DNA of 64,000 bases from Salinirubellus litoreus (GTDB lineage: Archaea > Halobacteriota > Halobacteria > Halobacteriales > Haloarculaceae), in the NCBI RefSeq assembly GCF_037335815.1, contig NZ_CP147841.1:1426001-1490000 (forward strand), in the 5' to 3' direction. The position numbers and the translations under genes are program-made. A model generated the notes under the pieces. The model did no database searches. It was not told the origin of the DNA and was given only the letters and a program-made list of their open reading frames with translations. Positions 40,428 to 49,481 of the stretch are shown here, piece by piece. Each line of letters opens with the position of its first letter. The first letter of the stretch is position 1.

Positions 40428-42524
40428 ATGAGCCACGACGAGTTCCCGACCGACCGACCGGCGGTGGTGACCTGCGGGCTGCCGTACGCGAACGGCGACC
40501 TGCACGTCGGCCACCTCCGGGGGTACGTCGGGGCGGACGTGCTGAACCGCGCCCTCCGCAAGCTGGGGCAGAACACCGCCTACGTCTGCGGGTCGGACAT
40601 GCACGGGACGCCGATCGCGGTCAACGCCGCCGAGGAGGGCGTCTCGCCCGAGGAGTTCGCGATGGGCTGGCACGAGACGTACGAGGAGACGTTCCCCCGG
40701 TTCAACGTCGACTTCGACAACTACGGCCACACCCACGACGAGACGAACGTCGGGACGACGAAGGAGATCGTCCGCACCCTCGAACGGGAGGGGTACGTCT
40801 ACGAGAAGGAGATCATGGTCGGCTACGATCCCGAGGCCGACCAGTACCTCCCCGACCGGTTCGTCGAGGGGACCTGCCCGTACTGCGGGGCGAAGGCCCG
40901 CGGCGACGAGTGCGACGAGGGATGCGGGAGACACCTCGAACCCGGCGAGGTCGAGGACCCGATCTCGGTCGTCACCGGAAACCCCGCCGAGTACCGCGAG
41001 CGAGTTCATAAATTCTTCCGCGTCTCGGAACTCCAGGAGTACCTCCAGGGGTTCATCGACCGCCTCGAAGGGACCTCGAACGCGCGGAACCAGCCCCGCG
41101 AGTGGATCGAGGGCGAACTCCGGGACTGGTGTATCACCCGGGACATGGACTGGGGGATCGACTACCCGGGCGAGGATGCCGACGATCTCGTGCTCTACGT
41201 CTGGGTCGACGCCCCCATCGAGTACATCTCCAGTACCAAACAGTACTCCGAGCGCGTCGGCCCCGATACCTACGACTGGGAGGAGGTCTGGCGCGAGGAC
41301 GGCGAGGTGGTCCACGTCATCGGCCGGGACATCATCCAGCATCACACGGTGTTCTGGCCGGCGATGCTCCACGCCGCCGGGTACACCGAGCCGCGCGCGG
41401 TGGCGGCGACGGGGTTCATCACCATCAACGGGAAGGGGCTCTCGACCTCGCGCAACCGCGCCGTCTGGGCCGACGAGTACCTCGACGAGGGGTTCCACCC
41501 CGACCTGCTGCGGTTCTACCTCGCGACCAACGGGGGGCTCCAGCAGGACGTCGACTTCTCCTGGGAGAAGTTCGCCGAGCGGGTGAACAGCGAGCTCGTC
41601 GGAACGGTCGGAAACTTCCTCTACCGGTCGACGCTGTTCGCGGAGCGCAACTACGGCGGGACGCCCGACGCCGACGTCTCGGCGGAGGTCGAGGAGCGGA
41701 TCGAGGAGGCGATAGCGGAGTTCGGCGAGGCGGTCAACGACTACTCCATCCGCGGGGTGGGTGACTCGGCGGTCCGACTCGCGCGGTTCGGCAACGAGTA
41801 CATCCAGCGCGAGGAGCCCTGGAACCTCACGGATGACGACCCCGAACACGCCGAGCAGGTCATCCGCGACTGCGTCCAGCTGGCGAAGGCCATCGCCGTC
41901 CTGTTCGAGCCCATCGCCCCCGGGAAGGCCGCGGAGCTGTGGGCGGTCTTCGGCGGCGACAGCAGGGAGGTCCGGGACGTGACCCTCGACGCCGCGCTCG
42001 AACCGCCCGCGGCCGAGTTCGACGAGCCGACCGAGCCGTTCGAGAAGGTCGTCGACGAGCGCGTCGAGGAGCTGAACGGGAAGCTCGCGGAGCGGATCGA
42101 GGCATCCGCCAGCGACACGGAGGACGACACGACGGAAAGCGAAAGCGACGAGGCGACGGACGACGGATCCGGTGACGTGACTACCGATCTCGATCCCGTC
42201 ACCGACGAGCGGATCAGTTTCGACGACTTCCAGGAGCTCGACATCCGCGTGGGCCGCATCGAGTCCGCGGAGCCGATCGAGGGGGCGGACGAACTCGTGA
42301 GACTGACGGTCGACATCGGCGTCGAGACCCGACAGATCGTCGCCGGGATCAAGCAGCTCCACGACGTCGAGTCGCTACCGGGGACGAAGATCGTCGTCGT
42401 CGCCAACCTGGAGAAGGCGGAGCTGTTCGGCGTCGAGTCGAACGGGATGCTGCTGGCCGCCGGCGAGCAGGCCGACCTCCTGACGACGCTCGGTGACGCC
42501 GAACCGGGCGAGCGGGTGGAGTAG
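40428..42524 (+). CDS. metG: Methionyl-tRNA synthetase with C-terminal tRNA-binding domain
   Basis: This is a 698-residue class I synthetase. HIGH-type motif LHVGHLRGY, KMSKS-type KGLSTSRNRAVW, a zinc knuckle with CPYCGAKARGDECDEGC, and the anticodon helical bundle ending near residue 545. An acidic low-complexity linker (SASDTEDDTTESESDEATDDGS) joins it to an EMAP-II/Trbp111-like OB-fold domain (FDDFQELDIRVGRIESAEPIEGADEL...VVVANLEKAELFGVESNGMLLAA) that improves tRNA binding. Start ATG 40428 fits the family. Confidence 0.96.
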   Translation: MSHDEFPTDRPAVVTCGLPYANGDLHVGHLRGYVGADVLNRALRKLGQNTAYVCGSDMHGTPIAVNAAEEGVSPEEFAMGWHETYEETFPRFNVDFDNYGHTHDETNVGTTKEIVRTLEREGYVYEKEIMVGYDPEADQYLPDRFVEGTCPYCGAKARGDECDEGCGRHLEPGEVEDPISVVTGNPAEYRERVHKFFRVSELQEYLQGFIDRLEGTSNARNQPREWIEGELRDWCITRDMDWGIDYPGEDADDLVLYVWVDAPIEYISSTKQYSERVGPDTYDWEEVWREDGEVVHVIGRDIIQHHTVFWPAMLHAAGYTEPRAVAATGFITINGKGLSTSRNRAVWADEYLDEGFHPDLLRFYLATNGGLQQDVDFSWEKFAERVNSELVGTVGNFLYRSTLFAERNYGGTPDADVSAEVEERIEEAIAEFGEAVNDYSIRGVGDSAVRLARFGNEYIQREEPWNLTDDDPEHAEQVIRDCVQLAKAIAVLFEPIAPGKAAELWAVFGGDSREVRDVTLDAALEPPAAEFDEPTEPFEKVVDERVEELNGKLAERIEASASDTEDDTTESESDEATDDGSGDVTTDLDPVTDERISFDDFQELDIRVGRIESAEPIEGADELVRLTVDIGVETRQIVAGIKQLHDVESLPGTKIVVVANLEKAELFGVESNGMLLAAGEQADLLTTLGDAEPGERVE

Positions 42525-42534
42525 TCCGCCCCGA

Positions 42535-43926
42535 CTACTCCGCGTCCCGCACGAGGACTACCCGCAGGTCCATGACGTTCGTCCCGGTGGGGCCAGTGTA
42601 GACGGCATCTCCAAGCTCACGGAGGGCGTTCGCGGCGTCGTGTCGCCGTAACGTTTCGTGGAGATCGACGCCCATCCGCTCCGCCCGGCCTGCCGTCCCG
42701 CCGTCGATCAGCCCGCCGGCGAGGTCGGTCGGCCCGTCGGTTCCGTCCGTGCCGACCGCGACGGCGGCGGCATCGAGGCCGGCGACACCGAGTGCCGCAC
42801 CGAGCGCGAACTCCTGGTTCGGGCCACCCTCGCCGGCATTCTCCCCGACAGTGACGGTCGTCTCCCCGCCCGAGACGATGGCGCACGGCGGCTCGACGGG
42901 GCGTCCGCTCGCCGCCACTTCCTTCGCGATGCCCGACAGACAGGTCCCGACCTCGCGGCTCTCACCCTCGAGCACCGTCGAGAGGAGCATCGCCTCCACG
43001 CCGAGCGCTTCCGCGCGCTCGCACGCCGCCTCGCAGACGTCCCCCGCGTCGGCCAGGACGACGGCGTGGGTGTCGAGCCGACCGAACGAGTCGGGGGTCG
43101 GCGTCTCCCGGTCGGGGTGGTCCTGGCTCTCGGTGAGGTGTTCGAGGACGGGAGGTACCCGATCGCGCAGGCCGTGGCGCTCCAGCGCCCGCACCGCGTC
43201 GGCGAAGGTGGTCGGATCGGGCACGGTCGGTCCCCACGGCTCGCCCGCCACCTCGTCGACGATGATCAGGCTCACCGTCGTCGCGGGGTGGATCGCTTCG
43301 GCGAGCCGACCGCCCTTGATCCGCGAGAGGTGTTTCCGGACCGCGTTGACGTCCTCGATGGGCGCGCCGGCCTCGAGGAGTACTCGGGTGGTCTCGGCCA
43401 GTTCGTCGAGCGTGATCCCGGGTACCGGCAACGGGAGGAGCGCCGACGCGCCGCCCGTGATACACGCGAGCACCAGGTCGTCTTCGCCGGCGCTCTCTGC
43501 CAGGTCCGTCACCGCCCGTGCGGCCCGGTGGCCCGCCTCGTCGGGGATCGGGTGACCGGCCTCGTGGACCTCGACGCCGTCGGGGACGGCTCCCCGGGCG
43601 TTCTCACCCTCGCCGTCGATATCGTCACCGCGCTTCTCGACGACGACCCCGCCGGAGAGCCGGTCGCCGAGCACGTCGCGGACGGCGCGGACGAGCGCGA
43701 GCGACCCCTTCCCCGCGCCGACGACGAGCACCCGATCGGTCGATCCGAGGTCGTACCGACGGCCGTCGACGACGAGCGTCTCCCCGTCGAGTGCGATCCG
43801 CTCGGGAACGAGTCGGTCGGGGTGGACCGCCGCGAGCGCGCCGTCGACGACGTCGAGGAGGAACTCCCGGGCGGCGGCGGCGTCGCCGTGCGAGCACAGC
43901 GCCTCTCGGTTCTCGATGGGGGCCAT
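42535..43926 (-). CDS. MOFRL-type glycerate 2-kinase
   Basis: This is a 463-residue enzyme of the DUF4147/MOFRL family, making 2-phosphoglycerate from glycerate and ATP. N-terminal domain: VVGAGKGSLALVRAV, ACITGGASALLPLPVPGITL, NAVRKHLSRIKGGRLA. MOFRL domain: IVSGGETTVTVGENAGEGGPNQEFALGAAL and VGTDGTDGPTDLAGGLIDGGT. Its start touches the stop of the enolase-like gene (1-base overlap, TGATG). The product is the substrate of enolase, so the pair makes sense in glycerate and semi-phosphorylated Entner-Doudoroff chemistry. Confidence 0.92.
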   Translation of the reverse strand: MAPIENREALCSHGDAAAAREFLLDVVDGALAAVHPDRLVPERIALDGETLVVDGRRYDLGSTDRVLVVGAGKGSLALVRAVRDVLGDRLSGGVVVEKRGDDIDGEGENARGAVPDGVEVHEAGHPIPDEAGHRAARAVTDLAESAGEDDLVLACITGGASALLPLPVPGITLDELAETTRVLLEAGAPIEDVNAVRKHLSRIKGGRLAEAIHPATTVSLIIVDEVAGEPWGPTVPDPTTFADAVRALERHGLRDRVPPVLEHLTESQDHPDRETPTPDSFGRLDTHAVVLADAGDVCEAACERAEALGVEAMLLSTVLEGESREVGTCLSGIAKEVAASGRPVEPPCAIVSGGETTVTVGENAGEGGPNQEFALGAALGVAGLDAAAVAVGTDGTDGPTDLAGGLIDGGTAGRAERMGVDLHETLRRHDAANALRELGDAVYTGPTGTNVMDLRVVLVRDAE

Positions 43927-45206
43927 CAGGTCGCCGGCGGCCAGCCCCCGTAGTGCCCGTCCCCGCCCAGCCGCTCCTCGATCCCGAGGAGCCGGTTGTA
44001 CTGCTCGGTGCGCTCGCCCCGGGTGACGCCGGTCTTTATCTGTCCCGCGTCGAGCCCGACGGCCACGTCCGCGAGCCAGGGGTCGGGGGTCTGTCCGGAT
44101 CGTTCGGAGACCTGGACGGCGTAGCCGTTCTCGCTCGCGGTCGCCGCGGCGTCGAACGCGCCGGTAACCGTCCCGACCTGGTTCACCTTGAGGAGGAGCG
44201 CGTTCGCGGCACCCGCCTCGACGCCCCGCTCGACCCGCTCGGGGTTCGTCACGAAGAGGTCGTCGCCGATCACCTGGCAGTCGAGGCGCTCGGTCAGCGC
44301 CGCGGTGGTGGAGAAGTCCGCCTCGTCGAGGGGGTCCTCGATCGATTCGAGGGGGTACGTCGAGGTCAGGTCGTCGTAGACGTCGATCATCTCCGCGGGC
44401 GTGTGGGTCTCGCCCATCAGCGAATAAGTCCCCGTCTCGGGGTCGTGGAAGTGCGTCGCGGCGGCGTCGATCCCGAGTGCGAACGAGTCCCCGTAGCCGC
44501 ACTCCTCGACGGCGGCGAGCATCTCGTCGAACGCCTCGCGCGGGTCGGTCATCCCGGGCGGGGTGTACCCCCCTTCGACACCGACGTTCCGCGAGGCGTC
44601 CCCGTAGGCCGCCTCGAGTCGATCGCCGAGTTCGTAGTAGACCTCCGCGCCCATCCGGATCGCCTCGGCGAACGATTCGGCGTTCGTGGGGATCAGCTGG
44701 TGCTCCTGGAAGCCGAGCTCCGTCGCGGCGAGCTCGCCCCCCTCGATCACGTCGAGGAACGGGACCGGGAGCGTCACCTCCTCCCGACCGGCGACGTCCG
44801 CGACCCGCTCGTGAAGGGGGACGTCCAGCCCGTCCGCGGCGGCCTTCAGGGCGGCGAGGGAGGTCCCCGTCGAGGTGTTCCCGCCGATCTCGGCGAACCG
44901 CCCCGTGCCGTCGAGATCGCGGAGCGCGTCGTCGACCGCGCGCTGGTCGCGCACGTCCGTCCCGGCGAGCGCCGGGGCGACCGTCTCCTCGACGGTCCCG
45001 ACCGCCGTCCTGACGCCCCTGCCGCGGAAGCGGTCCTCGCCGTCACGCAACTCGACCGCCTCGTGAGAGCCCGTCGACCGGCCGGCCGGGACGTCCGCCC
45101 GTCCCCGGAAGCCGGCGTCGGTCTCGACCGTGACCCGGAGCGTCGGCTCCAGGCGGCAGTCGAGGATCTCCCTCGCACCGACCGTTCGTATCTCGAACCC
45201 GCTCAT
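43926..45206 (-). CDS. Enolase-family paralogue lacking both substrate histidines
   Basis: This is a 426-residue protein aligning along all of enolase. Metal and catalytic carboxylates are kept: Glu168 (FQEHQLIP), Glu211 (VGVEGGY), Asp247, Glu290 (SIEDP), Asp315 (GDDLF) and the base Lys340 (LLLKVNQVG). Two phosphoglycerate-contact histidines are lost: the GGSHA loop reads GGELA (Leu159), and SHRSGE reads SERSGQ (Glu368). The N-terminal DSRGNPT loop reads DCRLEPT. Haloarchaea normally have a standard enolase elsewhere, so this is probably a paralogue with another 2-hydroxy-acid substrate or lowered activity. It is first in an operon with glycerate kinase. ATG 45206 matches the enolase N-terminus. 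Confidence 0.85.
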   Translation of the reverse strand: MSGFEIRTVGAREILDCRLEPTLRVTVETDAGFRGRADVPAGRSTGSHEAVELRDGEDRFRGRGVRTAVGTVEETVAPALAGTDVRDQRAVDDALRDLDGTGRFAEIGGNTSTGTSLAALKAAADGLDVPLHERVADVAGREEVTLPVPFLDVIEGGELAATELGFQEHQLIPTNAESFAEAIRMGAEVYYELGDRLEAAYGDASRNVGVEGGYTPPGMTDPREAFDEMLAAVEECGYGDSFALGIDAAATHFHDPETGTYSLMGETHTPAEMIDVYDDLTSTYPLESIEDPLDEADFSTTAALTERLDCQVIGDDLFVTNPERVERGVEAGAANALLLKVNQVGTVTGAFDAAATASENGYAVQVSERSGQTPDPWLADVAVGLDAGQIKTGVTRGERTEQYNRLLGIEERLGGDGHYGGWPPAT

Positions 45207-45431
45207 TCGTCCGTGGATGCCAGGAACGCGTACAAAGGTGTTCCGGGCACCGGGGCCGGGCGCTACCGCCCGGCGTTCGACCCGGGTGGCGCAGTGGTCG
45301 GAACCGGCCGGCACTGATCGGGTCGTAGCGTCGAGTCGACGGGACACGGCGGAATCGCAAGGCAGGTCGTAACGGCTTCCGGCGAGGGGCCAGAAGCGGT
45401 GTTCGCCACTGACGGACGACGAGCGTCCCGC

Positions 45432-45947
45432 TCAGAAGAGACCGGTCGACTTGCCGACCCAGCCGGCGAACTTCGCGCCCTCGACGACCACGGTGTTCGT
45501 GACGCCGACGCCGTTGATCCGGATGTCGCCGGCCCGGCGCTGTCGTTCGAACTCGGCGGCCGGATCGGACGCGTCGAGGACGGCGAAGAAGGCGTCCTCG
45601 CTGGTCAGGGCCCGGTAGTCGGGGTCCTCGGCTGCCCCCTCGCCGTAGTCGGTGATGGTGCCGTCCTCGGCGGTGGTGAAGTGGTAGACCGTGCCGGTGT
45701 CCGCGCTGGCGACCGTCGACCCCTCGCCGACCCGGAGTTCGACGCTCCGTCCCGCCAGTCGCCCGCGGACGATACCGGGTGCCTGATCGGTGTTCGCGTT
45801 GTACACCTCGACGAGTCGGTCGACGTTCACGTCGTCCGCGTCGTCCCCGTCGCCCGCGTCCTGTGCGAGCACGGCTCCCGGAACGACCGACAGTACGACC
45901 GCGACGGCTAGCAGTACACCGAGTAGACGCCCACCCCTGGATGTCAT
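45432..45947 (-). CDS. Secreted protein of unknown function
   Basis: This is a 171-residue protein with a clear signal peptide (basic MTSRGGR, hydrophobic LLGVLLAVAVVLSVVPGAVL, cut near AQ-AG at about 29), then an acidic mature domain with a beta-like rhythm (RSVELRVGEGSTVASADTGTVYHFTTAEDGTITDYG). There is no anchor or cysteine. Family unknown. Confidence 0.72.
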   Translation of the reverse strand: MTSRGGRLLGVLLAVAVVLSVVPGAVLAQDAGDGDDADDVNVDRLVEVYNANTDQAPGIVRGRLAGRSVELRVGEGSTVASADTGTVYHFTTAEDGTITDYGEGAAEDPDYRALTSEDAFFAVLDASDPAAEFERQRRAGDIRINGVGVTNTVVVEGAKFAGWVGKSTGLF

Positions 45948-46128
45948 GTCCCCCCGAAGGGCGCGCGTCGGCTAAGCGCTTTTCGTCCGCTCAATCCGTG
46001 AATCCGGAAAGCATCAGAGTCGGGCCCGTCGCGGTCCGATCCCGTCACCGGCTCCCGGTTCGGGGCGTTCCGAGGGCAGATCCCGACCGTGCCACAAGGG
46101 GTTTGAATCCCGGACTCCAACCCGTGGT

Positions 46129-46335
46129 ATGGCCGACGACGACGAATGGCGGTTCGAACTCGAGGACCTCTCCGACGCCGAGGGTGAGGACGGTGGGGAC
46201 GGGACGAGCGAGGGGCTCACCGCCCCGTCGGAGATCCCGGTCGAACCCGAGTCCTGGTCGCTGGAGGGTGCCGCGTTCGTCGTCCTGGGGGTCGTCGCGA
46301 CGCTCTTCGTCTTCCTGCGGTTCGCCGTCGGGTAG
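46129..46335 (+). CDS. Small single-helix membrane protein
   Basis: This is a 68-residue protein: an acidic soluble part (1-44) and one C-terminal helix (WSLEGAAFVVLGVVATLFVFLRFAVG). It resembles the haloarchaeal DUF7312-type proteins. It lies 46 bases before the NfeD-like gene on the same strand, suggesting a shared membrane-linked function. Confidence 0.7.
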   Translation: MADDDEWRFELEDLSDAEGEDGGDGTSEGLTAPSEIPVEPESWSLEGAAFVVLGVVATLFVFLRFAVG

Positions 46336-46381
46336 TTCGGCATCCCGAACCGTTACGTTCCGCCGGTGCCTACCCCCGGGT

Positions 46382-46975
46382 ATGGCAGAGGTCCCGGGGC
46401 TCGGACTCCCGCTCTCGTTCGTGCTGCTGCTGGCGGGCGCGGGCCTCATCGTCGCGGAGGCGCTGGCACCGGGAGCGCACTTCATCGTCCTCGGGGTGGC
46501 GTTACTGGTCGCGGGACTCGTCGGGCTGCTCCTCCCGCCGTCGATGGCCGCCGTCACCCCGTTCGTGCTCGCGGCGGTGGTCCTGGGGGCGGGCGCGGCC
46601 GCGCTGTGGGCCTACCGCGAGTTCGACTTCTACGGCGGGCGCGGGTCGGGCCGGACGTCGGATTCGGACTCGTTGCGCGGCAAGACCGGCCGCGTGACCG
46701 AGCGCGTGACCGAGACCGACGGCGAGGTCAAACTGGAGGAGGGCGGGTTCAACCCCCACTACCAGGCCCGGACCGTCAGCGGCAGTATCGAGGTTGGCGA
46801 GGAGGTGATCGTGGTCGACCCGGGCGGCGGGAACGTCGTCACCGTCGAGGCGCTCTCGCGGCTCGACGACGACATCGACCGCGAACTCGCCAGGGAGCGT
46901 CGTCGCCGCGAGCGGGAGGAGTCGGGGTCGTCGGGAGCGGAGCGGGACCGCGACGGCGAGCCCGAGACCGCCTGA
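46382..46975 (+). CDS. NfeD-family membrane protein
   Basis: This is a 197-residue protein with three membrane helices in the first 80 residues (including GAHFIVLGVALLVAGLVGLLLPP) and a soluble OB-like domain (LRGKTGRVTERVTETDGEVKLEEGGFNPHYQARTVSGSIEVGEEVIVVDPGGGNVVTVEAL). NfeD proteins partner stomatin/SPFH proteins in membrane microdomains; no stomatin gene is adjacent. An acidic/basic tail follows. Confidence 0.87.
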   Translation: MAEVPGLGLPLSFVLLLAGAGLIVAEALAPGAHFIVLGVALLVAGLVGLLLPPSMAAVTPFVLAAVVLGAGAAALWAYREFDFYGGRGSGRTSDSDSLRGKTGRVTERVTETDGEVKLEEGGFNPHYQARTVSGSIEVGEEVIVVDPGGGNVVTVEALSRLDDDIDRELARERRRREREESGSSGAERDRDGEPETA

Positions 46976-47044
46976 TCCGGGCGACGTCGTTCGCCCCCCG
47001 GCCGTAGCAGGGCGGTTATTACGGACGACCACGTACGGACGGGT

Positions 47045-47644
47045 ATGGACCTCTCGCGGCTGTCGGGACACGCCCCGACTGAGGTGACCGACGAGGAGCG
47101 CGAGGCCGCCGTCCTCGCCCCCGTGGTCACCCGGGACGAGCGGCCGCACCTGCTGTTCGTCAAGCGATCCGCCGACCTCTCGAGCCATGCGGGACAGATG
47201 GCGTTCCCGGGGGGCGGGCGCGAGCCGAGCGATCCCGACCTCCGGAGGACCGCGCTCCGCGAGGCGAACGAGGAGGCCAGCATCGATCCGGCCGAGGCGG
47301 AGGTGATCGGCCGGCTCGACGACATCCGAACCACCTCGCGCTACTCGGTTCGCCCCTACGTCGCCCGGGTTCCCGACCGGGAGTACAGCCCCGACATGAC
47401 CGAAGTGACGGAGCTGGCCGTCCTCGCCGTCGAGGACCTGATCGATCTCGCGAACTACGACTCCGAGCGCCGCGATCACCCCTACTACGGGGACATCCGG
47501 CTCCACTACTTCCGGGTAGAGGGCTACGTCGTCTGGGGGGCGACCGCCCGCATCCTCGCCCAGCTGCTCGAACTCACCACCGACTGGACGGTCCCCGAGG
47601 AGCCGGACCGCCGGGTCGGGCCCGACGCCGAGTTCCAGGTGTGA
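47045..47644 (+). CDS. NUDIX hydrolase, CoA-pyrophosphatase type
   Basis: This is a 199-residue protein with a NUDIX box, GGGREPSDPDLRRTALREANEEAS (about 55-78), and preceding UPF0035-like text (VVTRDERPHLLFVKRSADLSSHAGQMAFPGG) typical of the CoA diphosphatase (NudL) group. Expected reaction: CoA to 3',5'-ADP plus phosphopantetheine. It may also clean up other nucleotide diphosphates. Confidence 0.88.
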   Translation: MDLSRLSGHAPTEVTDEEREAAVLAPVVTRDERPHLLFVKRSADLSSHAGQMAFPGGGREPSDPDLRRTALREANEEASIDPAEAEVIGRLDDIRTTSRYSVRPYVARVPDREYSPDMTEVTELAVLAVEDLIDLANYDSERRDHPYYGDIRLHYFRVEGYVVWGATARILAQLLELTTDWTVPEEPDRRVGPDAEFQV

Positions 47645-47798
47645 ACTCGGGTCGTCGACGCCCGACCCGGGACCACGACGAGAGGGGTGTTCGGGGAACG
47701 ATACGGTTTTACGGCGGGCACGGCTTCCCCGTGACAGACACGTCGTTCGTGGCGACCTGGAGGCCGGTCGCGCGAGCGACGACCCACGACTACAGACC

Positions 47799-48578
47799 AT
47801 GCTGACCGGGGAGACGCTGACGCGCGCTGGCATCGACGTGGTGACGCTCAAGCCCGCCGAGTGCGACGTCTCGCGGGGACGGGACCTGCCCGTCGACACC
47901 GTCGCCGTCGACTACGAGGGGCGCGAGCACGTTCCGGACGAGCGGACGCTCTCGCGGCTCGCCGACGCCAAACGGGTGCTCGTGACGACGCCCGTCAGGG
48001 CGGACGGGTTCGACCCGCTGGGCGACGACTCCCTCCTCGATCGACTCCCCTCGGGCGTCCGGCGGGTGCTCGTCGCCGGTCACCCGGCGTACCTGAGCGA
48101 GACGGAACGCGAACGGGCGGTCGCGCCGCGGCTCGGCCGCGCGCTGGAGGACGCGCCCGACGCCTGGGTCGGCACCGAGGGGGTCGAGCGGCTCGCGATG
48201 GCGACCGGCGGGGTGCAGTACGACCTCCTCTCGCGGCGCACGGAGTCGGAACTCCGGGCGCTCCGCGCGGCCGGGTTCGACGGCGAGATCGCCGTCTACG
48301 CGCCGACGGTCCTCACCGACGACGAGGACGCCATCCTCGACGGGGTCGGGGCCTACGCCGCCCGGCGCGGCCCCGTCGCACGGGCGCTCCCCGAGGGCGC
48401 GCCGACCGGCGCGAACGCGAGTGGCCGCGCACGCGACGTGCTCTCGACCGCGGTCCGTGACTACGCGCTCGTCGGGAGCGTCGAGGAGGTCCGCTCGCAG
48501 GTCGAGGCGCTCCGCGAGGCCGGGGCCGACCACGTCGTCGCGTACCCGGCGCGCGGGATCGGTGACTTCCTGAAGTAG
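47799..48578 (+). CDS. Haloarchaeal alpha/beta protein, luciferase-like C-terminus
   Basis: This is a 259-residue protein. The C-terminal segment ALVGSVEEVRSQVEALREAGADHVVAYPARGI resembles the end of flavin/F420 luciferase-like monooxygenases (GTPEEVAEQLREL...GVDRVVL...). The N-terminal half (PVDTVAVDYEGREHVPDERTLSRLADAKRVLVTTPVRADGFDPLG) has no clear metal or cofactor motif. Likely the haloarchaeal DUF7388-type group; the function is unknown. Confidence 0.65.
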   Translation: MLTGETLTRAGIDVVTLKPAECDVSRGRDLPVDTVAVDYEGREHVPDERTLSRLADAKRVLVTTPVRADGFDPLGDDSLLDRLPSGVRRVLVAGHPAYLSETERERAVAPRLGRALEDAPDAWVGTEGVERLAMATGGVQYDLLSRRTESELRALRAAGFDGEIAVYAPTVLTDDEDAILDGVGAYAARRGPVARALPEGAPTGANASGRARDVLSTAVRDYALVGSVEEVRSQVEALREAGADHVVAYPARGIGDFLK

Positions 48579-48694
48579 GTGGGCACGGGGTCGTCCGGGC
48601 CGGGAGGGGCGGGATCGGATCCGGCGTAGAGCGGTCGCTCGGATCGCCAGCGATCGGGTGACGAGTGGGGTCTGCCCCGACCTCTCGTTACCCC

Positions 48695-49195
48695 CTACTC
48701 CTCGTCGGTCGAGTCGGCTCCCTCGAACTCGCCCGTGGAGGTCCCGACGTCCGTCGTCTCGACGTCGGTCCCGTCGTCCTCCTCGGTGGCTATCTCGACC
48801 GGGCGGTCCTCGTCGGTCTCGACCTTCGGGAGTTCGACGCGGAGCGTGCCGTTGTCCGTGAGGGTGGCCGTCGCGCTCTCGGGATCGACGCTCACCCCGG
48901 CGGGGAGCTTGGCACGGCCGTCGAGCGACATCCCGCGGCCGGGGAGCCGCATCTCGTAACCCTCGAAGAACTCGCGGAAGCGGTCGACGCGCACGAGGAT
49001 GGCGTCGTCCTCGAACCGGACCTGGACGTCCCCGGCCTCGACGCCGGGCGCGTCGAACACCGCGAGGTAGGCGTCGTCGCTCTCGAGCAGATCGACCGCG
49101 AGCGGGCGGCGCTCCTGGAGCCGCGATGCCGCCCGGCCGATCCCGTCGAGGACCGCAGTGCCGATGGACTCGCCGATGTCACGCAGCATCGACAT
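48695..49195 (-). CDS. Hsp20-type small heat-shock protein
   Basis: This is a 166-residue protein. The alpha-crystallin domain (about 36-125) has LAVDLLESDDAYLAVFDAPGVEAGDVQVRFEDDAILVRVDR, then LPAGVSVDPESATATLTDNGTLRVELPK, and an acidic C-terminal tail rich in Asp, Glu and Thr. It is an ATP-independent holdase. The start codon ATG 49195 lies 2 bases after the stop of the zinc-ribbon gene, so both are in one operon; a second ATG two codons on is possible. Confidence 0.9.
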   Translation of the reverse strand: MSMLRDIGESIGTAVLDGIGRAASRLQERRPLAVDLLESDDAYLAVFDAPGVEAGDVQVRFEDDAILVRVDRFREFFEGYEMRLPGRGMSLDGRAKLPAGVSVDPESATATLTDNGTLRVELPKVETDEDRPVEIATEEDDGTDVETTDVGTSTGEFEGADSTDEE

Positions 49196-49197
49196 CG

Positions 49198-49356
49198 TCA
49201 GACCTGGATTTCCTCGAGCGCGTCGGCCGACCCGCAGTGCGGGCAGGCGAACGACTCGACGCCCGTCCCGTCCGGCATGTTGTACGTGTAGTGGAGTTCG
49301 AACATGTCGAGGTCGCACTCCTCGTCCGTGCAGGCCACTTCGAGCGTCTTTGGCAT
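49198..49356 (-). CDS. Small zinc-ribbon protein upstream of hsp20
   Basis: This is a 52-residue protein from ATG 49356 (MPKTLEVACTDEECDLDMFELHYTYNMP...FACPHCGSADALEEIQV). CxxxxC at the N-terminus and CPHC near the C-terminus form a likely zinc ribbon, similar to the haloarchaeal DUF7559-type proteins. The tight link to hsp20 suggests a stress or proteostasis role; that part is inference. Confidence 0.72.
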   Translation of the reverse strand: MPKTLEVACTDEECDLDMFELHYTYNMPDGTGVESFACPHCGSADALEEIQV

Positions 49357-49481
49357 AGCCGGGGATAGGGCCGGGGCGAACATGAATGCCCCGCCTCCGT
49401 GCGGGCGAGACGGCCCGGTCGAAGCGGTTCGATGGCCCCTGCTCCCTCGAACGTTATCGGGTCGGCGCTCGTCGGTCGCGT

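Noticed and set aside
40089..42362. 757-codon frame antisense to metG
   Set aside because: Same effect; methionyl-tRNA synthetase is unmistakable on the plus strand.
46080..46130. GGGGTTTGAATCCCGG before the small membrane-protein gene, T-arm-like
   Set aside because: No cloverleaf upstream or downstream.
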